64,000 nucleotides of DNA, taken from NCBI RefSeq assembly GCF_000234095.1, contig NZ_JH376800.1:239274-303273 (forward strand), in the 5' to 3' direction. Below are positions 50,414 to 58,212 of this stretch, piece after piece. Within the stretch, counting starts at the first letter, position 1. Each line of letters opens with the position of its first letter. Origin of the DNA: Centipeda infelix ATCC 43532 (GTDB lineage Bacteria; Bacillota; Negativicutes; Selenomonadales; Selenomonadaceae). A model generated the notes under the pieces. The model did not search any database, had not been told where the DNA came from, and saw only the letters and a list, made by a program, of their open reading frames with translations. A program made the translations under genes and the position numbers.

Positions 50414-51209
50414 ACATGTGGAGCGGATGAAGGCGCGTGCGCGCAATATTGCGCTGGTGGTCGCCTATGACGGGACGAATTATCACGGGTTTCAGCGGCA
50501 GACGCCACCCGTTGTCGCAGTGCAGAATGTGCTTGAGTGCGCGCTCGGAAAAGTCTGCGGGGAGGACGTGGAACTCGCCGCAGCGGGGCGGACGGACGCA
50601 GGGGTGCACGCCTACGGGCAGGTGGTGAACTTCTTTACGGACGGACGGATTTCCGTCGAGCGCCTGCCGCGTGCTGTGAACGGACTACTGCCGCCCGATA
50701 TTGTGGTAACACAGGCATGGGAGGCAGAGCGTGATTTCAGTGCGCGGCACTCGGCGACGGGGAAGGCGTATGTCTACCGTTTGGAGGAGTGCACTGTTCC
50801 GAATCCCTTTACACGCAGCTATGCGTGGCAGATCTTTCAGCCGCTTGATCACGATGCGATGCGTGGGGCACTTGCCATGCTCGTGGGAACGCATGACTAC
50901 TCTTCGTTCCGCGCAGCGGGCGGCGCACCGATGTCGCCTGTGCGGACACTCGATGAGATACGGTTGGAGGAGGAGGGGGCAGGGCGGCTCTCCTGCTATC
51001 TGCACGGCAACGGTTTCCTCTATCATATGGTGCGCAATATCATGAGCGCGGCGGTGAGTGTGGGGCTCGGGCGCATCTCGGTGGAGCGCTTTGCCGAAAT
51101 CTTTGCCGTGCGTGATCGGCGGCTTGTGCCTCCGACCGCGCCTGCCTGCGGACTCTATCTACTCTCGGTGGACTATGTGGCACATGATCGAAACGATGTG
51201 AGGAAGTGA
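50403..51209 (+). CDS. truA: tRNA pseudouridine(38-40) synthase TruA
   Basis: Converts uridine 38-40 of tRNA anticodon arms to pseudouridine. The product is 268 residues, with the catalytic Asp near residue 65 in AAAGRTDAGVHAYGQVVNF. The N-terminus is NIALVVAYDGTNYHGFQRQ, and the C-terminal hydrophobic core contains GNGFLYHMVRNIMSAAVSVG. Start TTG at 50403, 8 nt after GGAGG, overlapping ecfT by 11 nt. The ecfT-truA neighbourhood is conserved in Firmicutes. Confidence 0.96.
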   Translation: MRPEHVERMKARARNIALVVAYDGTNYHGFQRQTPPVVAVQNVLECALGKVCGEDVELAAAGRTDAGVHAYGQVVNFFTDGRISVERLPRAVNGLLPPDIVVTQAWEAERDFSARHSATGKAYVYRLEECTVPNPFTRSYAWQIFQPLDHDAMRGALAMLVGTHDYSSFRAAGGAPMSPVRTLDEIRLEEEGAGRLSCYLHGNGFLYHMVRNIMSAAVSVGLGRISVERFAEIFAVRDRRLVPPTAPACGLYLLSVDYVAHDRNDVRK

Positions 51210-51214
51210 GTGCG

Positions 51215-52459
51215 ATGGAGCGGGAGGCAGCACAGCGGCTTGTTACAGAGGCGGCGCGCGAGGTGCGGCGTGGAATCTCGCAGGAGGGGACGGGCGGCAG
51301 CCACGTCATCACGCTGGTCAATGCCATTCTGGATGCGGCTCTCGCAGAGGAGGCGACGGACATACACCTTGAGCCGATGGGCGGCGGGCTGCGTATCCGT
51401 ATGCGTGTAGACGGTCTCCTGCAGGAGCGACCGATCCGATTTCCAGCGGAGCTTGCGCCCGTCATCATCGCACGTCTTAAGGTGATGGCGGGACTGGATA
51501 CGGCAAAGCGTAACCGTCCGCAGGACGGACAGATCCGCTATCGACAGGGAGCGCATTCGATCGATATGCGCGTGGCGGTGCTTCCCGTGGTGGAGGGGGA
51601 GCGTATGGTGGTGCGCATCATGGATGCGACGGAGCGGTTCCTTGGATGCGCGGAGCTGGGCTTCACGCAGCGCAATCAGGAGTTGTTTGAACGGCTGATT
51701 CGCCGCCCGACGGGGCTGCTCCTCCTCTGCGGCCCGATGAATTCGGGCAAGACGACGACACTCTACGCCGCACTCTCAGCGCTGAACGAGCCGAGCTGTC
51801 ACATCATGACGCTTGAGGATCCCGTGGAGCGGCGGCTTGAAGGGATCAGCCAGTTCCAGGTGAATCCGGAGGCGGGGCTGACCTTTGTCGTGGGGCTTCG
51901 TGCGGCACTGCGGCAGGACGCGCAGAAGATTCTCCTCGGTGAGATTCGCGACCGCGAGACGGCGGAGATGGCGGTGCGCATCGCGCTCACGGGGCACGCG
52001 CTCTTTTCAACGCTGCACACCGAGGATACGGTGTCGGCGGTCTTTCGTATGATCGAGATGGGCGTGCCGCCCTATCTGCTTGCAGCGACGCTGTCGGGCG
52101 TGATTGCACAGCGTCTCGTGCGGCGTGTATGCTCGAACTGTATGGAAAAATATACGGTCGCTGACGGCTCGCGTGAGGCAGTCCAGCTTGGCGATCTCTA
52201 CCATGAGGGGCTGGAACTTGTGCGGGGACGCGGCTGCGTGTATTGTCACGGCAGCGGCTACCGCGGGCGCATGGCGATTCATGAGATCCTGCCCGTGTCG
52301 GAGCGTATCCGTGCTGCGATTCTCAATGGGCGCGACAAGGAATTGCTGCGCAGTGCAGCAATGGAGGACGGTATGGAGACGCTGTGGCAGGATGGCGCGG
52401 CAAAGGTATTGGCGGGGGAGACGACCCTCGCAGAGGTGGAGCGGGCACTCTATGGATGA
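51215..52459 (+). CDS. GspE/PilB family assembly ATPase, short form
   Basis: Hexameric ATPase that powers polymerisation of type IV pili or type II secretion pseudopili. The 414-residue product contains the N2 domain (LVNAILDAALAEEATDIHLE, RMRVDGLLQE) and the RecA-like core. Walker A is GPMNSGKTTTLYAAL, the Asp box ILLGEIRDRETAEMA and the His box LFSTLHTEDT. A tetracysteine zinc site follows (CSNC and CVYCHGSGYRGR). The usual N-terminal MshEN-type domain is missing, making it some 140 residues shorter than PilB. The ATG at 51215 is 8 nt after AGGAAG. Confidence 0.93.
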   Translation: MEREAAQRLVTEAAREVRRGISQEGTGGSHVITLVNAILDAALAEEATDIHLEPMGGGLRIRMRVDGLLQERPIRFPAELAPVIIARLKVMAGLDTAKRNRPQDGQIRYRQGAHSIDMRVAVLPVVEGERMVVRIMDATERFLGCAELGFTQRNQELFERLIRRPTGLLLLCGPMNSGKTTTLYAALSALNEPSCHIMTLEDPVERRLEGISQFQVNPEAGLTFVVGLRAALRQDAQKILLGEIRDRETAEMAVRIALTGHALFSTLHTEDTVSAVFRMIEMGVPPYLLAATLSGVIAQRLVRRVCSNCMEKYTVADGSREAVQLGDLYHEGLELVRGRGCVYCHGSGYRGRMAIHEILPVSERIRAAILNGRDKELLRSAAMEDGMETLWQDGAAKVLAGETTLAEVERALYG

Positions 52460-53447
52460 GCGGGAGAGACTTGCGGATATTCTGCACTGCATGATCGCGG
52501 CGGAGGCGTCCGATCTGCACATTGCACCCGAGCAGCGTGTGCAGATGCGGCGTGACGGTGTGCTCATGCCGGAGGATTTTGTGCCGACGGCTGCCCTGAT
52601 GGAGCAGTTGACAGAGCGCATGATGTCGGAGGAGCAGTGCGCCCTGATTTCTGAATGCGACATTGATTTTTCGTGGATGTATGAGGGGCGGCGTTTTCGC
52701 GGAAATGCCTACCGTATGAAGGGCGGGATCGGCATCGCCCTGCGTCTCCTGCCCGCGCGCATTCCGACCCCAGAGGAGATCGGGATGCCCGCGGGGCTGT
52801 GCGTACTTGCCGAGGCACAGAACGGGCTTGCCCTCGTATGCGGCGCAACAGGCACGGGTAAGACAACGACGCTCGCCGCGTTGATCGAGCAGATCAATCG
52901 TACGCGGCATGTGCACGTCATCACGCTTGAGGATCCGATCGAGTATGTTTTTCCGCCGGCGTGTGCATTTCTCAGTCAGCGGGAGGCGGGGCGTGACTTT
53001 ACATCATTTCCTGCTGCCGTGCGGAGCGCACTGCGCGAGGATCCCGATATCCTGCTTGTCGGTGAGATCCGTGACCGCGCGACGATGGAGGCGGCACTGA
53101 TGGCGGCGACAACGGGAGTACTCGTCCTCGGGACGCTGCATACGCGCGGTGCGGCAGAGACACCGCTGCGCGTGGAGAGTATGTTTCCGCCGGATGTGCG
53201 CGACGCTGTGCGGGCGCAGCTTGCCGATGTGCTGACGGGGATCTTCGCGCAGCGTCTCCTTCCGCGTCGCGGCGGCGGGCGTGTTGCCGCGTTCGAGGTG
53301 CTCATGGCAACGCCCGCCGTGCGGAACATTCTGCGGCAGGGCAGCTGCTCGCAGCTTGCATCCGTGATGATGAGTGGTGCGGCGCAGGGCATGCAGACGG
53401 CGGAGATGGCGGAGGCGATACTCAGGGCGAAGGGTATGCTCGCATGA
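52452..53447 (+). CDS. pilT: PilT family retraction ATPase
   Basis: The 331-residue product has an N-terminal PAS-like domain (AAEASDLHIAPEQRVQMRRD). RecA-like motor motifs are Walker A VCGATGTGKTTTLAAL, Asp box ILLVGEIRDRATMEAA and His box VLGTLHTRGAAET. The retraction signature corresponding to AIRNLIRE reads AVRNILRQ. It overlaps the PilB-like gene by 8 nt, with its ATG inside the other's last codons. It is expected to depolymerise the pilus, which implies retractile type IV pili rather than a plain type II secretion system. Confidence 0.93.
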   Translation: MDERERLADILHCMIAAEASDLHIAPEQRVQMRRDGVLMPEDFVPTAALMEQLTERMMSEEQCALISECDIDFSWMYEGRRFRGNAYRMKGGIGIALRLLPARIPTPEEIGMPAGLCVLAEAQNGLALVCGATGTGKTTTLAALIEQINRTRHVHVITLEDPIEYVFPPACAFLSQREAGRDFTSFPAAVRSALREDPDILLVGEIRDRATMEAALMAATTGVLVLGTLHTRGAAETPLRVESMFPPDVRDAVRAQLADVLTGIFAQRLLPRRGGGRVAAFEVLMATPAVRNILRQGSCSQLASVMMSGAAQGMQTAEMAEAILRAKGMLA

Positions 53448-54655
53448 AGAAGTTTTCGTACCGTGCCTGTACGTCGGCAGGCGTGGCACTGCGTGGGACG
53501 ATCGCGGCGGAGTCGGCGCCCGAGGCGGTGCGGATCCTTGCTGCAGAGGGCAAGACCGTGCTTCGTCTGCGGGAGCGGCGTGAGTTCTGTCTGCCCGATT
53601 TTCTATGGCTGCGGCGCGGCGGCATCACCGCGGAGGAGCGGATTGCGTTCCTGCACGAGCTGGCAGCTCTTCTCGGCGCGGGGCTGCCCGTGCATGAGGC
53701 ATTGGCACAAATCACCGATGGCGCACGAGAGGGCACATACGCGCGGATGACGGCAGCACTCTATCAGGCGGTGCTGCGTGGTATGCCACTCTCCCAGGCA
53801 ATGGCGCTGCAGAGGGCGACGTTCTCCGAAAGCCTGATCGGAATGGTGCGTGCGGGTGAGGAGAGCGGAATGCTCGAAACGATCCTACATGAGGCGGCAG
53901 CAGTTCTCACCGAGGCACATGTCCTGCGCGAATCCATACGCAGCGCACTTGCCTATCCTCTCTTTTTGCTTGCGGCAACCGTTTTTTCGCTGCTCCTCAT
54001 GACCGTGTTCATCCTGCCAATCTTTGCCGCACTCCTGCGTGATCTGGGAGCAGAGGCTCCCCTGCCGACACGCGTGATGCTCGCGCTCTCCGATGCTCTT
54101 GCGGCACATCCCTATGCGCTGATCGCCGCTGTCATCGGGGGCTGCCTTGTTATTCCTTTGCTGTTGGCACAGCCCGTGCTGCGCCTTCATGTCGATGCGC
54201 TGCTTCTGCGCATCCCTGTGCTGGGGACGTTCCTGGGGCTCGCTGCGTGGCAGACTATTCTGCGAACGCTCGCGATTCTCCTCAAGAGCGGCATTCGTCT
54301 GGATCGCGCTGTGGCACTTGCACGATCAATGACGGGGAATCGTGCGCTCGCCGATTATCTCGGGCGGATGGAGCGAAACCTTGTCGAAGGCCGTACATTT
54401 GGACAGGTGATTGTGCACGCACCGTATGTCCCACAGATTCTGCACGGAATGCTCGCTGCTGGAGAGGCGGCGGGGGATCTGGAGCGCCTCCTGCAGCATG
54501 GGGCAGACTACTGCCGGCGCCGTGCTGCTGCGTACAGTACGCGCATGGAGGCTTTGACCGAGCCTGCGATGATCGTCATCGTCGCCGCGCTCATCTTCTT
54601 CGTGGTGCTCTCCGTTCTCCTGCCGATCTTTGATACGATGGACGCATTGATGTGA
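53444..54655 (+). CDS. PilC/GspF family inner-membrane platform protein
   Basis: The 403-residue platform protein has two homologous T2SSF domains, about residues 65-190 (FLHELAALLGAGLPVHEALA) and 265-390 (WQTILRTLAILLKSGIRLDR). They are separated by hydrophobic helices, with a last helix near the C-terminus (MIVIVAALIFFVVLSVLLPI). It connects the ATPases to pilin. The start overlaps pilT by 4 nt (ATGA). A terminator follows immediately, so pilins and alignment proteins are encoded elsewhere. Confidence 0.94.
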   Translation: MKKFSYRACTSAGVALRGTIAAESAPEAVRILAAEGKTVLRLRERREFCLPDFLWLRRGGITAEERIAFLHELAALLGAGLPVHEALAQITDGAREGTYARMTAALYQAVLRGMPLSQAMALQRATFSESLIGMVRAGEESGMLETILHEAAAVLTEAHVLRESIRSALAYPLFLLAATVFSLLLMTVFILPIFAALLRDLGAEAPLPTRVMLALSDALAAHPYALIAAVIGGCLVIPLLLAQPVLRLHVDALLLRIPVLGTFLGLAAWQTILRTLAILLKSGIRLDRAVALARSMTGNRALADYLGRMERNLVEGRTFGQVIVHAPYVPQILHGMLAAGEAAGDLERLLQHGADYCRRRAAAYSTRMEALTEPAMIVIVAALIFFVVLSVLLPIFDTMDALM

Positions 54656-54665
54656 AAAAATAAAT

Positions 54666-54707
54666 GGGGCCTCCTGAAGTCATGTAACTTCAAGAAGGCC
54701 CCTTTTT
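54666..54707. terminator. terminator of the ecfT-pilC operon
   Basis: GGGGCCT pairs with AGGCCCC and TGAAGT with ACTTCA, separated by a small internal loop (54666-54680 with 54687-54702). TTTTT follows on the plus strand. Confidence 0.85.
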
Positions 54708-54916
54708 ATTTTCGTCGATGCAAACGCTCGTAGAACAGGGAGCAGCACATACACGCTGCGAAGATGAGCATCAGATCGAGTTGGTACGCCCATGTCCCGA
54801 CAATACCGCCGAAGGACATGTGCTCAAAGAGTATTTTTCGTAGATATGCGTTGTGATAAAGGCGTGCACACCCGCAATGATGAGCAGAATGCCGCGCACG
54901 TTATAAACGCGTGTCA
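54706..54916 (-). pseudogene. frameshifted small membrane-protein gene
   Basis: On the minus strand an ATG at 54916 opens TRVYNVRGILLIIAGVHAF and runs to IYEKYSL, where the frame becomes non-hydrophobic and stops. A one-base shift continues as EHMSFGGIVGTWAYQLDLML, then IFAACMCCSLFYERLHRRK to TAA at 54706-54708. Both parts look like membrane helices of one roughly 70-residue protein. The final codons abut the terminator. Family not recognised. Confidence 0.45.
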
Positions 54917-54987
54917 TCTGTGGTCAAAAGGCGATTTGGGAGAAAGAGGAGGACTGCCGAAATGAGGACATAGAGGAATGTGTGCAT
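54901..54987 (-). CDS. 28-residue hydrophobic ORF overlapping the flavodoxin lipoprotein stop
   Basis: The ATG (54985-54987) overlaps the flavodoxin-like gene's TGA as TGATG. The frame encodes HTFLYVLISAVLLFLPNRLL and ends TTDDTRL. One hydrophobic helix. It overlaps the start of the frameshifted membrane gene in another frame, so it could be the true N-terminus of that gene, separated by a second frameshift. Confidence 0.35.
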   Translation of the reverse strand: MHTFLYVLISAVLLFLPNRLLTTDDTRL

Positions 54988-55667
54988 CAGTTGCTATACC
55001 CCAGCGAGGAAAGCCAGTTGGCAACCTCAAGCTTTGCCTGATCGGGATTGTTATGCACGAATTTTCCCTGAATCCCGAACCCCTTTTGCATCTGTGCACC
55101 CTTTGCAAAGTGCGGAATCTCCTCCTCCATACCGCTCATAGCGTTGCCTGATCCAGTACAGAACGGGATGATCGTCTTGCCTGTGAAATCGTAGCTTTCA
55201 AGGAAAGTGTAGACGGGCATCGGCAGATCCTGGTACCAGATCGGGTAGCCGAGATAGACGATGTCGTAGCTATCCATATCCTCCATTCGTGCGGCGAGCG
55301 GGGGACGCGCCGACGATGCTTGTTCCTCCTTGGCGACCTTTGTCATCTCCTGATAGTTGATAGGATATGGTGTGATCGTTTGTATCTCGAAAATTTTGTC
55401 CGCGTGTGTGATCTCCGCGATCTGCTCCGCAATGATATGTGTGTTGCCCTTATCGATCACGCCAACTTCGAAATTCTCGCCTGCGCGTGAGAAGAATGCA
55501 ACAAGCACGCGCTTTCCGGAAAAATTCGCGGGTGGATGAATGGGGCGCGTGAGATCCAGCACTACAGAATCCGCATGATCGAGATCGTCGCCATCGGTGG
55601 ACATGTTTCCGCAGCCAATGGCAAGAACGGCAAACACTGTGCAGAATATCAGTAAGATCTTTTTCAT
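54987..55667 (-). CDS. flavodoxin-like lipoprotein
   Basis: The 226-residue product has a lipoprotein signal (ILLIFCTVFAVLAIGC, lipobox Cys19). A flavodoxin_4-type domain follows: VLVAFFSRAGENFEVGVID, NTHIIAEQIAEITHADKIF, YDIVYLGYPIWYQDLPMPVY, TFLESYDFTGKTIIPFCTGS and a C-terminal WLSSLGYSN. It should face the periplasm or cell surface, unusual for FMN proteins but known for this subgroup. Related to the cytoplasmic protein at 17988. AGGTGAT precedes the ATG. Confidence 0.88.
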   Translation of the reverse strand: MKKILLIFCTVFAVLAIGCGNMSTDGDDLDHADSVVLDLTRPIHPPANFSGKRVLVAFFSRAGENFEVGVIDKGNTHIIAEQIAEITHADKIFEIQTITPYPINYQEMTKVAKEEQASSARPPLAARMEDMDSYDIVYLGYPIWYQDLPMPVYTFLESYDFTGKTIIPFCTGSGNAMSGMEEEIPHFAKGAQMQKGFGIQGKFVHNNPDQAKLEVANWLSSLGYSN

Positions 55668-55692
55668 GAAATCACCTCTTTTGTGTTTCGTT

Positions 55693-55721
55693 ATTATATA
55701 GGAGAAAAGAACTAAATTCAA
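55693..55721 (-). promoter_or_regulatory. promoter of the flavodoxin lipoprotein gene
   Basis: On the minus strand, TTGAAT (55716-55721), a 17-nt spacer and TATAAT (55693-55698), 26 nt before the start codon. Confidence 0.75.
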
Positions 55722-55730
55722 TGACGTTCT

Positions 55731-55766
55731 ACACAAAAAAGCCGTGCATAAGTACTGTGCACGGCT
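55731..55766 (-). terminator. terminator of the glucitol-type IIA gene
   Basis: On the minus strand AGCCGTGCA (55758-55766) pairs with TGCACGGCT (55740-55748), followed by TTTTT. Confidence 0.85.
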
Positions 55767-55782
55767 GACTTTATGCTGTCGT

Positions 55783-56145
55783 TTATTTCCCTGTGAACGT
55801 GAATTTGACCCCCTGCGTGAACGATGGAATCGCCGTGCCTTCAACTTCGATCTGTCCTGGCATCGAGCCCTTTGCATTGAAGAGGATGGTGCAGTGTCCG
55901 CTCTCGCGGATGGTATCGTTCGCGTTCTCCCCGACGCGCACGATCTTGTACTTCTGTTTCCCGACGGAGAGGGTGTCGCCGACGGCAATTTCCCCGACCA
56001 GCTCGCTCGGTGTATGTTCGATGACCATCTCGGCGAGATTCGGGTGTGCACCCTCGTCGAGCAGGATCACGCTGTTATTGGTCTCAAGGAATTTGCGTGC
56101 CAGTTTGCCGATGGCGGTGACACTGACTTCATATTTTACACTCAT
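55783..56145 (-). CDS. PTS glucitol/sorbitol-specific IIA-like protein (orphan)
   Basis: The 120-residue product matches the GutA/SrlB family (PF03829): SVILLDEGAHPNLAEMVIEH, ELVGEIAVGDTLSVGKQKY, then IRESGHCTILFNA and IPSFTQGVKFTF. Histidine in EGAHPNL is a candidate phosphorylation site. No glucitol IIB, IIC or sorbitol-6-phosphate dehydrogenase lies nearby. A regulatory or borrowed role is therefore plausible, for example in the divergent sucrose operon. GGGGGAGGC precedes the ATG. Confidence 0.88.
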   Translation of the reverse strand: MSVKYEVSVTAIGKLARKFLETNNSVILLDEGAHPNLAEMVIEHTPSELVGEIAVGDTLSVGKQKYKIVRVGENANDTIRESGHCTILFNAKGSMPGQIEVEGTAIPSFTQGVKFTFTGK

Positions 56146-56198
56146 TTGAAATGCCTCCCCCGGATGGTATCCGAATCTCTCAACGTTATCTTAAAATT

Positions 56199-56226
56199 AT
56201 TCTACCACAAGGATATCCCGTTGTAA
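56199..56226 (-). promoter_or_regulatory. promoter of the glucitol-type IIA gene
   Basis: On the minus strand TTACAA (56221-56226), a 16-nt spacer and TAGAAT (56199-56204), 54 nt before the start codon. Confidence 0.5.
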
Positions 56227-56249
56227 AATCTTTTCGCCGCGCTCGTGCA

Positions 56250-56284
56250 TTGACAAGTGAAAAGGAAATTAGTACACTTTCACT
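56250..56284 (+). promoter_or_regulatory. sucrose operon promoter with AGTGAAA/TTTCACT operator
   Basis: Consensus TTGACA (56250-56255), a 17-nt spacer and TACACT (56273-56278). The inverted repeat AGTGAAA (56256-56262) / TTTCACT (56278-56284) flanks the spacer and -10. This is a likely repressor operator; no LacI-type repressor gene is in the window. Confidence 0.7.
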
Positions 56285-56347
56285 GAGAGGGATCATCAAT
56301 AGATATACGAAGATTCCGACAGGATGACTTCATTAGGGGGACTTGAT

Positions 56348-58207
56348 ATGCAGGACATTCGTTTGGACAGTCCGCTCAAGGGACGTCTGATCCCACTTTC
56401 AGAGGTGACGGATCCGGCGTTCGCGAGCGGTGCGATGGGTCGCGGTGCGGCGATTGCCGATCCCGAGGGGCGTGTGGTGTCACCGGTGGACGGCGAGGTC
56501 ACCGTGCTCTTTGGCTCGAAGCATGCCATCGGCATTCACTCGGCGGACGGGGTGGATCTCCTCATCCACGTCGGTGTGGATACGGTGAAGCTCGAGGGGA
56601 AGCATTTCACGGCGCACGTTGCACAGGGAGATACGATAAAGCGCGGGCAGCTGCTGCTTGAGTTCGATCCCGAGGCAATCCGTGCGGAGGGATATGAGAC
56701 GACGACCCCCGTGCTCGTGACGAATGCGGCGGACTTCGGGAAGATCACGTTCGCCCTCGATGATGCGGAGATCTCCTCGGGCGGTGATGAGCCTGCCGAG
56801 GAAGCACCTGCAGCAGCGGCTCCGGCGGAGGATGACATCGATCCGAATCTGCCGAAGGAGGAGCGTGTCGCAAAGCTCATCTGGAAGTACGTCGGCGGCA
56901 CGGGCAATGTCCGCAGTGCCGAGCACTGTGCGACGCGTTTGCGCCTCATCGTCAACGACAAGTCGATCATCGACGAGAAGGCAATCGAGAACATCGACGG
57001 TGTGAAGGGGCAGTTCTTTGCCGCCGCACAGTACCAGATCATCCTCGGTACGGGCTTCGTCGACAAGGTGTTCGATGCCTTTGTCGCGGGCACGAATCTC
57101 GTGGGTGCGGTGAACAGCAAGCAGGAGGCGTACGATCAGATGACGCCGCTGCAAAAGGTTTCGCGCACGCTCGGTGACGTGTTCGTTCCGATTATCCCCG
57201 TGCTTGTTGCCACCGGTCTTTTCATGGGGCTGCGCGGTGCGGCGCAGAGTCTCGGCGTCGAGATGAGCGACAATCTGCTCCGCATGAGCCAGATTCTCAC
57301 CGATACGGCGTTTGCATTCCTGCCCGCGCTTGTCTGCTGGTCGACGATGAACCGCTTCGGCGGCACGCCCGTCATTGGCATCGTCCTCGGTCTCATGCTC
57401 GTTGCGCCGCAGCTGCCGAATGCGTATGCGATTGCGGCGGGCGATGCCGTTCCGCTCTCGATGGACATCCTCGGCATTCCGATCCCCGTCGTCGGCTATC
57501 AGGGCTCTGTTCTGCCCGCACTCGTGCTCGGCATCTTTGCCGCGCGTCTGCAAAAGTGGTTCAAGACCTTCGTGCCCGACATCATCGACCTCATCGTAAC
57601 CCCGTTCCTGACACTGTTCGTCTCGATGCTGCTCGGTCTGCTCATCATCGGACCCATCATGCACACGCTTGAGATTGGCATCTTCGGTGCGGTGCGTGCC
57701 TTCCTGGAGCTCCCGTACGGCATTGGCGGCTTCATCGTCGGCGGCGTGCATCAGGTCATCGTCGTATTCGGCGTGCACCATGTCTTCAACGCGCTCGAGG
57801 TGCAGCTGCTCGCATCGACGGGGCTTGACCCGTTCAACGCGATCATCACGGGTGCGATCGTCGCGCAGGGCGGTGCTGCGGTCGCTGTCGCAGCGCGTAC
57901 GCACGACGCAAAGAAGCGTGCGCTCTACATCTCCTCGGCGGTTCCCGCGTTCCTCGGCATCACAGAGCCGGCGATCTTCGGTATCAACCTGCGCTTCATG
58001 AAGCCGTTCATTTACGGTCTCGTCGGCGGCGCGTGCGCGGGCGCGATTGCGGGCTTCCTGCATCTCGCGGGCACGGGCATGGGCATCACGGTGCTGCCGG
58101 GCACGCTGCTCTATCTTGACCACCTCGCTGAGTACGTTCTCGTTAACGCAGTCGGCTTCGGCGTGGCGTTCGGTCTGACCTTCACCTTCTTCCGTCCTGA
58201 GGAGTGA
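56348..58207 (+). CDS. sucrose-type PTS transporter, IIA-IIB-IIC order
   Basis: The 619-residue phosphotransferase permease has, from the N-terminus, a Crr-like IIA domain (phospho-His near residue 74 in LLIHVGVDTVKLEGKHF). An Ala/Glu-rich linker follows (near 140-165), then a IIB domain (phospho-Cys near 194 in SAEHCATRLRL). The glucose/sucrose IIC membrane domain follows (VFVPIIPVLVATGLFMGLRG, GITEPAIFGINLRFMKPFIY). In most sucrose and beta-glucoside enzymes the order is IIB-IIC-(IIA). Sucrose is inferred from the coupled GH32 hydrolase. The ATG at 56348 follows AGGGGGA; one at 56324 has no Shine-Dalgarno. Confidence 0.9.
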   Translation: MQDIRLDSPLKGRLIPLSEVTDPAFASGAMGRGAAIADPEGRVVSPVDGEVTVLFGSKHAIGIHSADGVDLLIHVGVDTVKLEGKHFTAHVAQGDTIKRGQLLLEFDPEAIRAEGYETTTPVLVTNAADFGKITFALDDAEISSGGDEPAEEAPAAAAPAEDDIDPNLPKEERVAKLIWKYVGGTGNVRSAEHCATRLRLIVNDKSIIDEKAIENIDGVKGQFFAAAQYQIILGTGFVDKVFDAFVAGTNLVGAVNSKQEAYDQMTPLQKVSRTLGDVFVPIIPVLVATGLFMGLRGAAQSLGVEMSDNLLRMSQILTDTAFAFLPALVCWSTMNRFGGTPVIGIVLGLMLVAPQLPNAYAIAAGDAVPLSMDILGIPIPVVGYQGSVLPALVLGIFAARLQKWFKTFVPDIIDLIVTPFLTLFVSMLLGLLIIGPIMHTLEIGIFGAVRAFLELPYGIGGFIVGGVHQVIVVFGVHHVFNALEVQLLASTGLDPFNAIITGAIVAQGGAAVAVAARTHDAKKRALYISSAVPAFLGITEPAIFGINLRFMKPFIYGLVGGACAGAIAGFLHLAGTGMGITVLPGTLLYLDHLAEYVLVNAVGFGVAFGLTFTFFRPEE

Positions 58208-58212
58208 GCACT

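Noticed and set aside
52104-53447. 447-residue version of PilT
   Set aside because: The first 116 residues are out-of-frame readings of the PilB-like gene; PilT starts at 52452.
54987-56051. 354-residue version of the flavodoxin lipoprotein
   Set aside because: The extra N-terminal 128 residues lie antisense to or across the glucitol-type IIA gene and a terminator. The start at 55667 has a Shine-Dalgarno, signal peptide and promoter.
56480-58123. 547-codon minus-strand open frame opposite the sucrose PTS gene
   Set aside because: Antisense to a clear IIA-IIB-IIC protein; rich in Arg/His/Asp with no recognisable domain.
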